Assembly: GCA_958450365.1 (NCBI GenBank)
Contig: CAUEEP010000266.1
Coordinates: 204,001 to 268,000, forward strand
DNA from: Mesorhabditis belari
Lineage: Eukaryota; Nematoda; Chromadorea; Rhabditida; Rhabditidae
Length of the DNA stretch: 64,000 nucleotides
Reading direction: 5' to 3'
How positions within the stretch are numbered: position 1 is the stretch's first letter; every line of letters starts with the position of its first letter. The notes under the pieces were generated by a model that saw only the letters and a list, made by a program, of their open reading frames with translations, was not told where the DNA came from and made no database searches. The translations under genes and the position numbers were made by a program. Positions 1 through 11,800 of this stretch are shown here, piece by piece.

Positions 1-24
1 GTTCAATTAGAGTATTTACGGTAG
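1..24. repeat. Solo MITE-like terminus at the window edge
   Basis: The first bases contain AGAGTATTTACGGTA, which resembles the right end of the TA-flanked MITE family seen five times further on, most closely the divergent copy at 14389-14657. The rest of the element would lie left of the window. Similar lone termini occur at about 24238-24256 and 61508-61524. Confidence 0.4.
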
Positions 25-199
25 TTCAATTTATCTGTGATTCCTATTTGGCACTAATTTGGCAGATAAGTTTGGATATTGAAACAAGATATTGAATTCG
101 AAAGTACACAATAACTGGTTTGACACTGTCATACAATTTATTGAAAACTCTAAAATCTGAATTTACTATAAGAAATGATTACATTAGACATGGATTTTG

Positions 200-332
200 G
201 GAAAACGAATCAGTTCCACGTTTTAGCAAATAGCTCTTGTTTTCTTGCATTGCTTGCTGCTATTTTGATAGCATTGCTATTCTAGAAAACACGAGCTGTT
301 TGCTAAAACGTGGGACTGACTCGTTTTCTACA
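200..332. repeat. Hairpin-forming inverted repeat in an rps-20 intron
   Basis: An arm of about 43 bases (roughly 200-243, containing CGTTTTAGCAAATAGCTC) is repeated in inverted, slightly mismatched form at 286-330 (GAGCTGTTTGCTAAAACG). The spacer is about 42 bases. It looks like a small foldback MITE. No coding capacity is seen. Confidence 0.75.
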
Positions 333-415
333 AAAACCCCATGTATACTTTAAACTCAAATTCACCAATTCACCAAAACAAAACAAGACCAGAGACATTT
401 TTCATATCATTTCAG

Positions 416-2299
416 TGTGCGCTCAACTCATCAAGGGTGCCAAGGACAAGGAGGTATGTCATTGTTTTATTTCTTTTCATTCATTTATTTTTTTTGCTGA
501 ATATCTTGTAAATTGTATAGATATTTAATTAAATAGATATTTAATTAAATAGATATTAAATTCAATAGATATTTAATTCAATAGATATTTAATTCAATAG
601 ATATTTAATTCAATAGATATTCAATTAAATAGATATTCAATTAAATAGATATTTCAATTAAATAGATATTCAATTCAATAGATATTTAATTAAATAGATA
701 TTCAATTAAATAGATATTCAATTCAATAGATATTTAATTAAATAGATATTCAATTAAATAGATATTCAATTCAATAGATATTCAATTAAATAGATATTCA
801 ATTCAATAGATATTCATAATGATATTCAGTCAATTTTTTAAAATAAATCTTTTTCTAGCTCATCGTGAAGGGCCCCATCTACATGCCGACCAAGACTCTC
901 CGTATTACCACCCGTAAAACCCCTTGCGGAGAAGGCTCAAAGACTTGGGATCGTTATCAGGTTTGTGAAAAAAACAAACTGGAAATTTATTATACTACAA
1001 GCTGAAGCTTGGAAATTTATTATATTATACTTTATGCCCAAAATCTGTAAACACATCCTATCTGGCGCACTCAATTCACCCTTTTTCTCGCAGTAACGGC
1101 TTGTTGTCGCAAGAAAAGTGAAGAATCGAGTGCATCAAAAAGGGTGTGTTTACAAATTAGAGCACAAAATACACTCCGCAAATCACTTACAGTGAGCCAA
1201 AAATGTTTTGAGTTTAAGATACAAATAAATGACGGTATACAGAATTATGAGTGCCATGTATGGCCTTAAAACGTGACCCATGATCCCACTTCTATAGAAT
1301 ACACTGGAAACAGTAATCAGTAATCAGTACGGTAGTCATTCTTTGTCCCCAGTGCACCAGAAACTATGCGTTTCACTTTTTGAGCTCAACGCATAGCTCG
1401 GGGGAAACGTTAACTACGGGATTTCATGGAAAATATCTCAAGATTGATTCTAAAGGATGTCAATTTTCTGTAAACTATTGTAATCCCGTCTCTAGCTTTT
1501 TAACAAATCGACCATTTTCTAATCCTGTTCTGATCCTGTTCACGAAATATATTTAAAGATTGAAAGATAAAAAAGTAGATAGATAGATAGAGTAGATAGA
1601 GTAGATAGAGACAAAGTAGATAGAGACAAGGCAAGATTACTGTAGTCGAGAAAGGAGACAAGATTACGACAAGACAAGATTACTGTAGTCGAGAAAGGAG
1701 GCAATATTGCGACAAGACAAGATTACTGTAGTCGAGGAAGGAGACAAGATTACGACAAGACAAGATTACTGTAGTCGAGGAAGGAGACAAGATTACGACA
1801 AGACAAGATTACTGTAGTCGAGAAAGGAGGCAATATTGCGACAAGACAAGATTACTGTAGTCGAGAAAGGAGGCAATATTGCGACAAGACAAGATTACTG
1901 TAGTCGAGGAAGGAGACAAGATTACGACAAGACAAGATTACTGTAGTCGAGGAAGGAGACAAGATTACGACAAGACAAGATTACGACAAGACAAGATTAC
2001 TGTAGTCGAGAAAGGAGGCAATATTGCGACAAGACAAGATTACTGTAGTCGGGAAAGGAGACGTTTTAGAAAAAGTGCTATTTAAGAGGAATTCATGATA
2101 ACTTACGAATCCAGTTCCTCATTTTCAGATGCGTGTACACAAGCGCCTTATCAACTTGCACTCGCCTTCTGATGTGCTCCGTCAAATTACCTCAATCTCG
2201 ATTGAACCAGGAGTTGATGTGGAGGTGAGTCAGATAGTGAAAAAGTGAATACTGAAATACTGACATTTTTTTCAGGTCACCATTGCCGACCAGCAGTAA
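416..2299 (+). CDS. rps-20: 40S ribosomal protein uS10 (RPS20), 3' exons only
   Basis: This encodes the C-terminal two thirds of small-subunit ribosomal protein uS10, a cytosolic component of the 40S head. Four exons read in frame: 416-453 ([13 protein letters not shown]), 859-960 (begins [16 protein letters not shown]), 2129-2224 (begins [16 protein letters not shown]) and 2276-2299 (VTIADQQ, stop TAA). Each is bounded by an AG acceptor and GT donor. The residues follow metazoan S20 almost without change. The N-terminal exon or exons are not found between 1 and 415 and must lie upstream of the window, so the gene is partial. A polyadenylation signal AATAAA lies at 2367. Two of its introns hold long tandem repeats, which is unusual for such a highly expressed gene. 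The identification is secure. Confidence 0.95.
517..811. repeat. 16-bp AT-rich minisatellite in an rps-20 intron
   Basis: About 18 tandem copies of a 16-bp unit, ATAGATATTTAATTCA with T/C and A/C variants, fill most of the intron between uS10 exons 453 and 859. Confidence 0.9.
1040..1165. repeat. Inverted-repeat element with GTTTACA termini
   Basis: CTGTAAACACATCCTAT near 1047 is mirrored by AAAAAGGGTGTGTTTACA near 1138-1156, with further pairing inside (GCACTCAATTCAC and GAATCGAGTGC). Related terminal sequence recurs near 29895-30020 and around the array at 34.4-35.2 kb, so this looks like a dispersed foldback family. Confidence 0.6.
1620..2062. repeat. 43-bp minisatellite in an rps-20 intron
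   Basis: About ten copies of a 43-bp unit containing GACAAGATTACTGTAGTCGA followed by GAAAGGAG or GAGGAAGGAG. The array lies in the last large intron of the uS10 gene and ends about 65 bp before the acceptor of exon 2129-2224. Short open frames across it are by-products of the repeat. Confidence 0.9.
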
Positions 2300-3177
2300 A
2301 AGAAAATGCGGGTTGTGTCAACGAAGGTGACATTTATTGTTTCGGCTTTGTTGTTGATTTCCGGCCAATAAAGAGTTTGTTTTCTGTGTAGCATCTCATC
2401 AACATTGTAACAAAACCATAAACACTTGGGGAAACTTACTGTACTTTATTACAAGCTACTGTACTTCATTACAAGCTACTGTAATTGTAATAATTTGTTT
2501 TCTTTTAACATTTTACAAGCTTGAACACGGTCTTGAGTAGAAATCGAGTCATTTTAGGCTGAAAGACTAACGATTGAGCCACAATTGAGCCGTACAGCTG
2601 TTTGATCTTTGCTATTTCCACAAAAAAAAGATAATTCAAAGCTAACTCTCAGTCAAAGTTAGTGCAAAATAAAAAACGGATTACGGAAGAATCAGCTTGT
2701 CTGTGTTTTCTATTTGACACTAACTTTTTGTGATTTCTAATGAATTAATTGAATATTTTTAACCGTTTACTTATGGTAAATCACAATATTTAAGCGGGAA
2801 AATTCAAAAAACATTTCGTTTTCTTCTTTTTGGTTGCGTTTTTGTGCCTTTTCCCCAAATTTCCACGTTTTCTTACATAATTGGAACATAACTTTGCAAA
2901 AGTTCAAAGATTACATTGCTTATCTTTCTTTTACGGCAAAAGTTGCATAGAAGTGTCGAAAATTTGACCCTCCCGCAGTTCTTTTTGGCAACTCTGACCC
3001 GTTTATACGTGTTTGTTTCATTCTCTTTCCCGCCTTCGCCTTTCTTTCTCTCACCGGCCAGATAAAAGCACGCCTTGTGTAGTTGTTGAGTCAAGATATT
3101 TATCCACCTTGGTATTCCCGATCTATTCTATTGCTATGCTCTCGCATTTCGCTAATCTGTCACTTTCTAGTGTTAAC
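2300..3177. other. Intergenic spacer between rps-20 and the RNF146-like gene
   Basis: It holds the uS10 polyadenylation signal (AATAAA at 2367) and a short tandem TACTGTACTTCATTACAAGC near 2445-2480. The last part (3040-3177) presumably contains the promoter and leader of the next gene. No further gene was seen. Confidence 0.5.
3165..3177 (+). promoter_or_regulatory. Candidate spliced-leader acceptor before the RNF146-like start
   Basis: The sequence CTTTCTAG ends at 3170, seven bases before the ATG at 3178, and matches the nematode 3' splice consensus with no upstream coding exon to join. It is read as a trans-splice acceptor by inference only. Confidence 0.45.
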
Positions 3178-5699
3178 ATGGCCGACGAGTGCCCTGTGTG
3201 CACGCTCAAGATGATAATGCCGACAGCGGTGAATGGATGTGGACACAAATTTTGTTTTTTGTGCATCAAAGGTTTGTTTTCATTGGAAGTTTTGATTTGT
3301 GCATTAAAATTCTTGAATCTTTTGACTAAACCTTAAATTTGTTCATGGGCAGGTGCTATAGTAGTTGGGGGGTCAAATTTTTTTCGCCAGATAAGCTAAT
3401 TTTTTGTACCCAGGGGTTTGCCTATGCTGAATTGATTGATGATATTCTCACACAACATTTCGCAACTTTTAACAACATTCAAGTCTACTTACAAATGAAA
3501 TTAGCGTCATTGGAAAAACGAGTTTCGACCTGTCAGGGAAGTTCTATAAAAAGCACAAGAAGCAAATGCATGCGCGAATGCATTTCCTGAACCCAATTAA
3601 CGTCGTCTGCTTTCAGAATGGTCGTTAAAAGTTGCGAAATGTTGTGTGAAACCATCACCAATCAATTCAGCATAGTCAAAAACTCCTGGGTGCAAAAAAT
3701 TAGCTCATCTGGCGAAAAAAAATTTTTGCGTAATCTTTTATAGGAAACTTTCTCGTGTATTGACGTTGCAGTAAAAAAATATTGGTGCTCTCTACAAAAA
3801 GCTGCTTGCTTTTAGATGTTGCTCAAAAAACTAATAATCTTTTTCAAAACTTTTTATTTCTTTTATTTACAGGTGTCGCACTGGAAAATGCGGGAGAATC
3901 GTTGTGCCCGATGTGTCGTGGACCAGTCGACATTAATCAATTCAGGAAAGTCATCGATCCATCTCTTCAACTTACAATGCGCGATCCAGAGGACTCAACC
4001 ACCGATCATCCACCAGTAAAAAAAGGTTTTTTCGCTGAATTTTTTCTGTACCAAATTTTTCTTTGTAGTCAAAAAAGAGCCCGTCGATCCAGGCGATTTG
4101 CAACAACAACAGCAAACGTCGAAGGCCTCTAATGGTTGGTATTGGAGTGATGTAAAATTGGCATGCAATAGTATTTTTAGTAAAGGTCAAGGCAGAACCG
4201 GTGGATCCAGATGATGTGCAACAACAGACACAGACGCAATCACAAACAGAAAAAGGTAAACATTTTTTAAAAATGCCTTGCTTATTTGTTTGTTTTAGGA
4301 AACGAGATGAACGCCAGCCAACAGCAAAAAGAGAGTGCGACATTTTGGGTCTACAAAGTAAGTTAATTTGTTTGGAGCTGGCATTAAATTTATTTTTTTA
4401 GGCTCGCGGGAATGGATGGTGGCGATATGATCCACGCACCGAAAAAGACATTAATGATGCGTGCCGTCTTGGAAAACAGAAATGTGAAGTGAGTGTTTTT
4501 TTTCTAACTTAACCACGAAATTGTAGTTTGAAAATTGCTGGGGATTTTTTTTATTGAAATTAGTGGTTTTTTGATGAGTGATAACTGTTTTTTCAAATTA
4601 TTGAGTTGGGTAGTATGAAATGGTGACATCTTTGAATGAGCTTTTGAACAAAAACTAAACCATAACTTTTTCTCAAAATTTTTCTAGTAACAATTGAAGT
4701 TATGCTGATTATGCGCTAAAATTGGATTCCGATCTGATGCACAGTTTTTGAGAAATGGTAATGGATGTGCCAAAGGTCGGTTTTTGACTACCACGTAACC
4801 TGGCGATGTCTGTAACAAAAATACTCGACTAGCATCCAGTCAAAACGGCTATTTATAAGATAATAAATCAAGTTCGATAATAAAAATTAAAGATTGAAAA
4901 AGACGTGTCTGAGTCCTGGGAATAGCATCCTCAAAAATATCTCGTGTATTCTCAAAAAGTGACAAGTTCTTATTCGAAAATTTTTATTTTGTTTATTTTG
5001 GTTAATTGTACAATCATGTTGGCTCAAACAGTTTTTGAATCTAGCAAGTTGTTGCAAATTTTTAGCGGTCTGGATTTTAAGGGGAAATTAGGCAAAAATC
5101 GTCTTTTTAACATCTCCTCTCTCATTCCTCAGAAACTGTGCATCAGATCGGGGTGAAATTTTGGCGTATAATCAGCATAACTTCAATTGTTATTAGAAAA
5201 ACTTTTGGTTTAGTTTTTGTTCAAAAGTTCGTCCGAAGACGCCGTCATTTCATAGTCTCCAATCCAATACATTCCAATAAAACGAGTTATTACATCTAAG
5301 ATTCCAGGTCAACACATGCGGAATGACGTTTGTTATCGATTTCCAAGAAATGGTGAGGGTTTTGTGTTGCTTTTCAATTACTCATAGGCGGAGAGTTCGG
5401 TAAAAGAGGGTGCTCTCTCGAAAGCGGCTAAAAGAGGTATGGGGTCTCGAGCCCCTTCTGGGGTATTGATTCCTTGTGTGGGCCCTCGGTGGGCGGAGCC
5501 CGCCGCGGCCGAAAAGCTTTTGCACATATCTAGTTGGAGTTAAAAATTCCTCATTTACAAGAAAATTTCATTTTTCCTTTTCCAGGTCCAGTATCGCAAA
5601 GATACACCGGATGTGCAACGAGAAATCTCAAGGGCTGACGGTGAGCAGGATCTGACCAGAATGCAAATTCGGGGAATAGCCGGTGTTTCACCTCATTAA
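3178..5699 (+). CDS. RNF146/Iduna-like E3 ubiquitin ligase (RING + WWE), 230 aa
   Basis: This is a predicted poly(ADP-ribose)-dependent E3 ubiquitin ligase. Eight exons join in frame: 3178-3271, 3873-4025, 4069-4134, 4181-4255, 4299-4357, 4402-4488, 5308-5352 and 5586-5699. Residues 1-50 form a C3HC4 RING (CPVC, CGHKFCFLC, CPMC). A glutamine-rich linker with two VDP-D-QQQ segments follows. A WWE domain then starts near FWVYKARGNGWWRYDPRTEK and runs to FQEMVQYRKD. RING followed by WWE is the RNF146 arrangement; in that family the WWE binds iso-ADP-ribose and activates the RING, targeting PARylated proteins such as axin. At 230 aa it is shorter than vertebrate RNF146, mainly in the tail. The two long introns each carry a foldback element, while the other introns are 43-46 nt except the last (233 nt). 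The end at 5699 is about 200 bp from the next start, so an operon is possible. Confidence 0.9.
3353..3735. repeat. Foldback MITE in RNF146-like intron 1
   Basis: The arm at about 3370-3480 (with CGCCAGATAAGCTAATTTTT and CACACAACATTTCGCAACTT) returns in inverted order at about 3628-3725. The left edge GCTATAGTAGTTGGGGGG is also present at about 10948 in the intron that hosts pfd-6. Confidence 0.8.
4600..5262. repeat. Long inverted-repeat element in RNF146-like intron 6
   Basis: Arms of about 150 bp at 4605-4760 and 5105-5260 pair imperfectly. For example, AACAATTGAAGTTATGCTGA at 4690 pairs with TCAGCATAACTTCAATTGTT at 5172. The spacer of about 340 bp has no coding capacity. It is a MITE-like insertion that accounts for most of the 819-bp intron. 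Confidence 0.8.
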
Positions 5700-5899
5700 A
5701 GCCTAATACGTCACAAATTTCTCTCATCAGTCCATTTGCCTTAAATTACGGGTTATTCCTGAGTCTTAGCTTTCTTATTGTTGTTATTGTTGTTAAAAAT
5801 AGCACTTTGTTCTTTCAACGCTTTATACATGTTCTTTTTGGTTTATTGCTTGATTTTCTAAATAAAATTTCCATTTTTTGAAAAAAGTACGTTTATAGT

Positions 5900-8800
5900 A
5901 TGCCGGCACTGGTTTGGATACATTTTGAAGCGCTGAGCGATATTCAGGCAAGATGCAAATATTGTGCGGCTGTTCTTACAGTGACAAATGGATCGACAAA
6001 GGTTTTGAAGGCTAAAAGTTGGCTTGAATTTGCTTTGTAGCAACGGGAAATTACCTGTTTATTTTGACTTTGATTAACGGAAGAATGTTTAGAAATGGTT
6101 TAAAAACAGAAATGTGAATATTGTTCACGATTCCACGGAATTGTATATGAAAAAAAAATATTGAAATTGTTAAAAGTTTTAAATATAAAACTTTACAAAT
6201 CTTTCAAAAAGAATTTTCTAAAATTTCTAATTCTATTTGAGTGTTTCAATAAGCTTCCTGGTGCCTTAAACGGTAAAAGTAAAGTAAATAGAATCAGCTA
6301 TGCTGTTCGGAATCAGCATAGCCGATTCTATAAGATCCCGTAGCTCTCGTATTAAGCTGGTGCCTTTCCCTATTTAGATTCAACGAAATAAATTACCTAC
6401 ACTCATGGAGATGAGTCTTGGAAATTCGAAAAAAAAAGCAAAATTTTTAGTATTATTTTTTTTACTCGAGCATTTTCAGAACTTCCAATAATATTTATTC
6501 TAAATTTTGCTTTGCATCACTTGAAAAAGATCGATTTCACGAATCTTTACTGGAAAGCTCAAAAAGTGAAAAAATGTGGTGGACAAAAGTCTTGGAAATT
6601 TAACGGAGTAACACAAATGTTTTGAATGGCTGTCTGCTCGTGTCTGTCTGTCTGTCTGTCTGTCTGTCAACCGATAGACATGCGGTGACAATGATGACTT
6701 AAACTAGACATTTTTGCCTTTTTGATTATTGAAAGTTTCTTCCGAAAATGCTCGAGTAAAAAAAAAACACGGCTTTTTTGCTTTTTTTTTCGAATTTCCA
6801 AGACCTGAACATTTGCGCACCTTTTTTTTGCTGGAAAAGGCCTTAGGAAAGGTCGTAGAGCTTCAAAAACGTTTTCATAGAAGGGAATCGTATGCGTAGA
6901 TTCAGAATTTCGACAAATCAGACCTCGCTGACACGTCAAAGTTGGGCTAAAAGGCAAAAACTACGCAACTTAACGCTTTTCCGCAGTTTTTGCCTTTTAG
7001 CCCAACTTTGACGTGTCAGCGAGATCTGATTTGTCGAAATTCGGAATCTACGCATACGATTCCCTTATATGGAAATATTTTCGAAGCTCTACGACCTTTC
7101 CTAAGGCCTTTTCCAGCAAAAAAAAAAGGTGCGCAAATGTCCAGGTGCGCAAAAAAAAGGTCGCATTTGTCCCACTCCCCTTTCGACTAATGAATTGATC
7201 TAGCAGAACTTTTGTTTACGGAAATTTTAAGGAAAATAGTCAAATGGTTTCGTCTAAATTTCAATTTATTAGAAAAATGTTCAATTTAGGGTTTATGGAC
7301 ACATGTAAGCCGAAAACACAAACAAGAGCATTTGACGTTCAATTACGAGACGAAAGAGGCCGTCGAACAGATTCAGGTTTGCGAAGAAAATACAGTTGAA
7401 CTTCGATGCAACGAATTTGAAATTCTAAAATGTATCCAAAATTTTTGCGTATCTTTCTGCATAGCTTTCTGCATAGCCCAGCCGAATGCAATCAGTGGCC
7501 GTCCAGGGCAGCTATGCAGAAAATTTGAGGTACGTTTTAGGTTTGTTATATCGAAGTTCGATTGTACGAACGGTTAACGATCAAAGTTAATGCAAAAAGG
7601 AGATGGATGGATTAGCCACTAGAGCCACTAGAGCCACTAGAGCCACTAGAGCCACTAGAGCCACTAGAGCCACTAGAGCCACTAGAGCCACTAGAGCCAC
7701 TAGAGCCACTAGAGCCACTAGAGCCACTAGAGCCACTAGAGCCACTAGAGCCACTAGAGCCACTAGAGCCACTAGAGCCACCGGGCTCTAGTGTTTCCTT
7801 AATCTTAATTCCTTAATCATTTCCTTAATCTTAGTTTTCATGTTTATTAATCAATTAAGGCAATCGCTAAAGAGCCGATCGTTCGCGGAATTGCCTCTCG
7901 TCAACAAGCCGTTAAAGTTGAGTCAAAAGGGAAATCTGAAGAAAAGCCTCCTCTTCCACCAATCGAGATCACGAAGAAAGCGGAGCCAAAACGAAAACGA
8001 CGTTTGAAATATCGAGAGAATTGTGGGTTCTTCTTTTTTTTAAAGATTGAGAGAAAAGCCGATGACTTCATAAAGCTGAAAATTTTCTCATTGTTATCCT
8101 CGCCGTTAGACTTGACTAACGATAAGGATAGTCAAGTCTACTAGCGAGACCTTGATAAGTCCTAATCGAGGCCTTATCAAGGCTTATCGAGGCCTTATCG
8201 AGGCCTTATCGAGGCCTTATCGAGGCCTTATCGAGACCTCGTTCTCGATAAGCTTATCGATAATAGGTAATAGATAATAATCGATAAATTCAGTAGATTT
8301 CCTCGCAACTCAGCTTTTCTGGGGTAATTCGGTGCGCTGAGTACGAATTTTAACATCCAAAATCGCTATTTAAAGTTTCGGACAACTTATCGAGATCCAT
8401 GTGCGATAGTCTCGATAACTATTGAGATCTCGATGACTATCGAGAACTCGATCTTGATAAGGTCTCGATAGTCAAGCCTACTTACCGTAAGTTGATTGAG
8501 CTCAGCAATCGTAAGTTCAGCAATCGGTGCAATGCTCAAATCGGTACTACAAAGTGGCGAGCCGAAAACTATTGACGAGGTGGGGAAATTTTGAACTTTG
8601 AAACACTTTGAAAACTATTTTTTTTAGAAATTAAATGAAACAATTGAAAACGTACTTGCGAATGGATTATTGAAAAAGGACGATAAAGAACAAGATGAAG
8701 AGCAAGCTAAAGAAAAGCTGTATGAATCAATTTATCGTGAAAACTTACCGTAAATACTGTAATAGTACCCCACCCCCATAATGACGGTGCGGAGTGTTGC

Positions 8801-11800
8801 GTAGTCTAGCTTTGAACGAGTTTTTCTCGACACTGGTTTATGCTACAATCCTCGCTTAGGTATCAAAAAATAGCTGAAATTCAGGGCTATTTTTTGATAC
8901 CAAAGATGCATTTTTTGAAAGTACGGGCGCTTTGAAAAAAATGAAATACTAAAAAACTTTTGTGACTACGCGACTGTACGAGAGGGGTGGGGTACTATTA
9001 CAGTATACTATTACAGTACAGACTGTACGAGAGGGGTTGGGTACTATTACAGTATTTACGGTATGTATTTTAGTGATCAGCGAAAAAATGCGGTTGTCGA
9101 AGAGCCACTTTTCAAGTTTTCTGTGAAAGAAGAGATGGTAAAGATGAAAAATTAATCGAATGTCAAAAGTTTTTAGATTTCTGACTCCGAGGAGCCGTCA
9201 ACGTCGAAGAATTCCCACTCCGATTCAACAATTTCACTCGGTTCTACCCTTTCTGCGGCTTTTTACGTCGAATATCGAAAAACTTTGAAAGAAGTGAGTG
9301 TTTAAAATTCAATTTCATCGATCAAGCCCTTTAAGGCTTTATCCCATGCTTTAGTCATCAAAAAAAAAGCCTGGCAGCCGCTAGTTTTCTCGGACGACAA
9401 GCTGGCAGATCTTTTTTAGATCCAGCTTTCACGCCAAAAGAAAAAAAAAAAGGATTTCTCTAAGTGAACTGGCTGAATGGGAAGAGTTTTTGGGTGGACT
9501 TGAAAACTCTCGTTTTCAACCCTCACACCGAAAACCATTAGGGCTGAGGAGGCTGACAGGAAAGAAGTGTCTCTTCCATAGAAATCTCCTTCCTTTTTTG
9601 CCCTCAAAAGGGGGATACCAGTTCTTTCCATTTCCCCTTTTCCACATCCAAATACTGACCTACTGCCCTTTTGCAAGTGCCGAGCCTTTTCCAGGGAAAC
9701 CGATCTAAACCTACCTATTTCATTCACAAACTTTCAAAGTTTTTAGTTCGGCTACACGCTTTCGCCCGAAATGGAACAAAGTGGTTGGTTGGAATGGCTT
9801 GTTTATTGCTATTTTGCTAAAAGAACTATTTTCTAAAGCGCAAGCATGCCCAGTTATACCGTATTCCAGGAGGCGAACCGGTACCAGCATTTTCCGTTTC
9901 TACCCTTATTGAAGCGTTCCGCGCTACGGTCAGCCGCGACTACGAAAAGGCGATCAGTTTAGTGCGAAATACTGTGAAGAGTGGTCACGCTTTTACGGCA
10001 GGTATGTCACAAAAAGCTACCATATAGTGTATTCCTTCAAAACAATGTTTCCTAAAATGCGGAAATTATCTAAAGTCCACAGGTTTAGCTCTAGTCTTGT
10101 CCTCTCTCTTTTTGTGAGTTTTGGACTAAACAAATCACTTCTAAAAGCTTTCGGCTGAAAATAAACCACCAACTCCTACTGCATTTAGAAATTATCAGAT
10201 CAGTACTAGATCCAAAGTTATATTTACCCAAAAGCCCAAAGTTAACAAAACAAATGAACGTCGTTTTCAGATGATTTGGAGCTCCTCGATCATGTGTTTG
10301 CCTGTGTGTTGAACACTTCGCACTATGACGAAACGATGATCGAGGTAATTTGGGCAATCCACTATAGATTAAAAATCTTTAAATTACTTCAAACCATTCA
10401 ATCATCTCCAGACTGTACCTAAAGCTGAAGGGATTTGTGAAATGTGTTTCTAGGTATGCTGGGAATGGATTGAAGCTTTTGAGAGACCGCCACGCACCGT
10501 CGACGCTCGGGTTGTAGCTGGCAGCACCCTAAGCATCTACTTTGCTTATCATACGGTTTGTTAACTTACGTCAACCTAAACAAACTGATAATTCGTAAAA
10601 TTTATGATGACAATGTACAAAAATAACAAGCCGTGTAACAACGAAAGAAAACAGATCCAAGGTAGTTGAAAAGAGCATAGAAAAAATGAGATGCGCAAAT
10701 GACCAGCCCAATTTCGACAAAGGATACGAATTAGAAAGCTTAAGAGAATTTTTATAGAGAAGAAAAATTACTTTTTTCCGGCGGTAGCAAAAGCTTTTTG
10801 AATTTGTTCTTGCATCTCGGAGAGTTTCTTCTGTTTATTCTTTGTCTTCACCGTCGAATCGGTCAATTGATCTTCAACTCGTTTTCTAAAAATTGGAATG
10901 AGAATAATTTGTTTGTGAAATTAAAAACCTATAAATGGTTTGGGTTGCTATAGTAGTTGGGGGGAGGCAGTTTGTAAACATCGGTTTTTTTGAAACTTTC
11001 CACTAGTTTTAAAAACTTTTTACGGTGTAATTAATTGCACTGAATCCATTGAAAGCATTTATAAACCATTCTGAACAACTCTTATGCCAGTTTGAGCAGC
11101 AATTTCAAGCCTTCAAGAGCGGCTCTATTTCCACTGGGTTTAGAGGAATCGAATTAAGAGGCTTAAAACCTAGGTAACTGCTTAAAATAGCTAGAAAACA
11201 GTTACTAAAGCTTAAATACATACCAAATCAAGAATATACGCCGTTAAAAACCTAGAAGCGAAACTTAGTGCGCTCTAAGTCAATAGAGATGAATGTACAC
11301 AACTTTTACGTATTCTTCAAAAGACAAACCAAGTTCTAAATTTTAAAACAAAACTCACGTCTCTCCTTGAATATATTCCAGTCGTTTCTCTACTTGACTC
11401 CTAGCTTCGGCAAGTTCAACCTTAAAAGTAATAACTCGATATACTCTAAAGTAATACCAACCTTCACTAAAACGGCACCAATCAGCTTGAAAACCTTCGA
11501 TTCATCACCCAAAAGATCGAGTTCCTAAACGAAAACAAAGTTTTACTTTTAAAAGACAAAACAAACTTCTTTGACCATTTGATTCTCGGTAAGCTGACTT
11601 TCTAGCGTTTGTCGGTTGGCCACGTACTTTTCACGATCTAAAAAGAGATGATTAGTCAAATAAACACAAGTTACCAGTTTAAAGTTGTAAATTTAGTCTT
11701 AAACTTAACTAACGCGGCATGCTAGCAACTTTAAACGTACTTTATCTTTAAACTGAACTCCCACCTTTCTCCAATTGTTTAAAGGCGGCGATTTCTTTCT

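Noticed and set aside
3013..3177. N-terminal extension of the RNF146-like protein from an ATG at 3013
   Set aside because: The extension has no family similarity, and an acceptor-like CTTTCTAG lies just before the ATG at 3178, which starts directly with the RING.
6600..6691. Minus-strand open frame across the CTGT tract (LTDRQTDRQT)
   Set aside because: Microsatellite-derived frame within a MITE.
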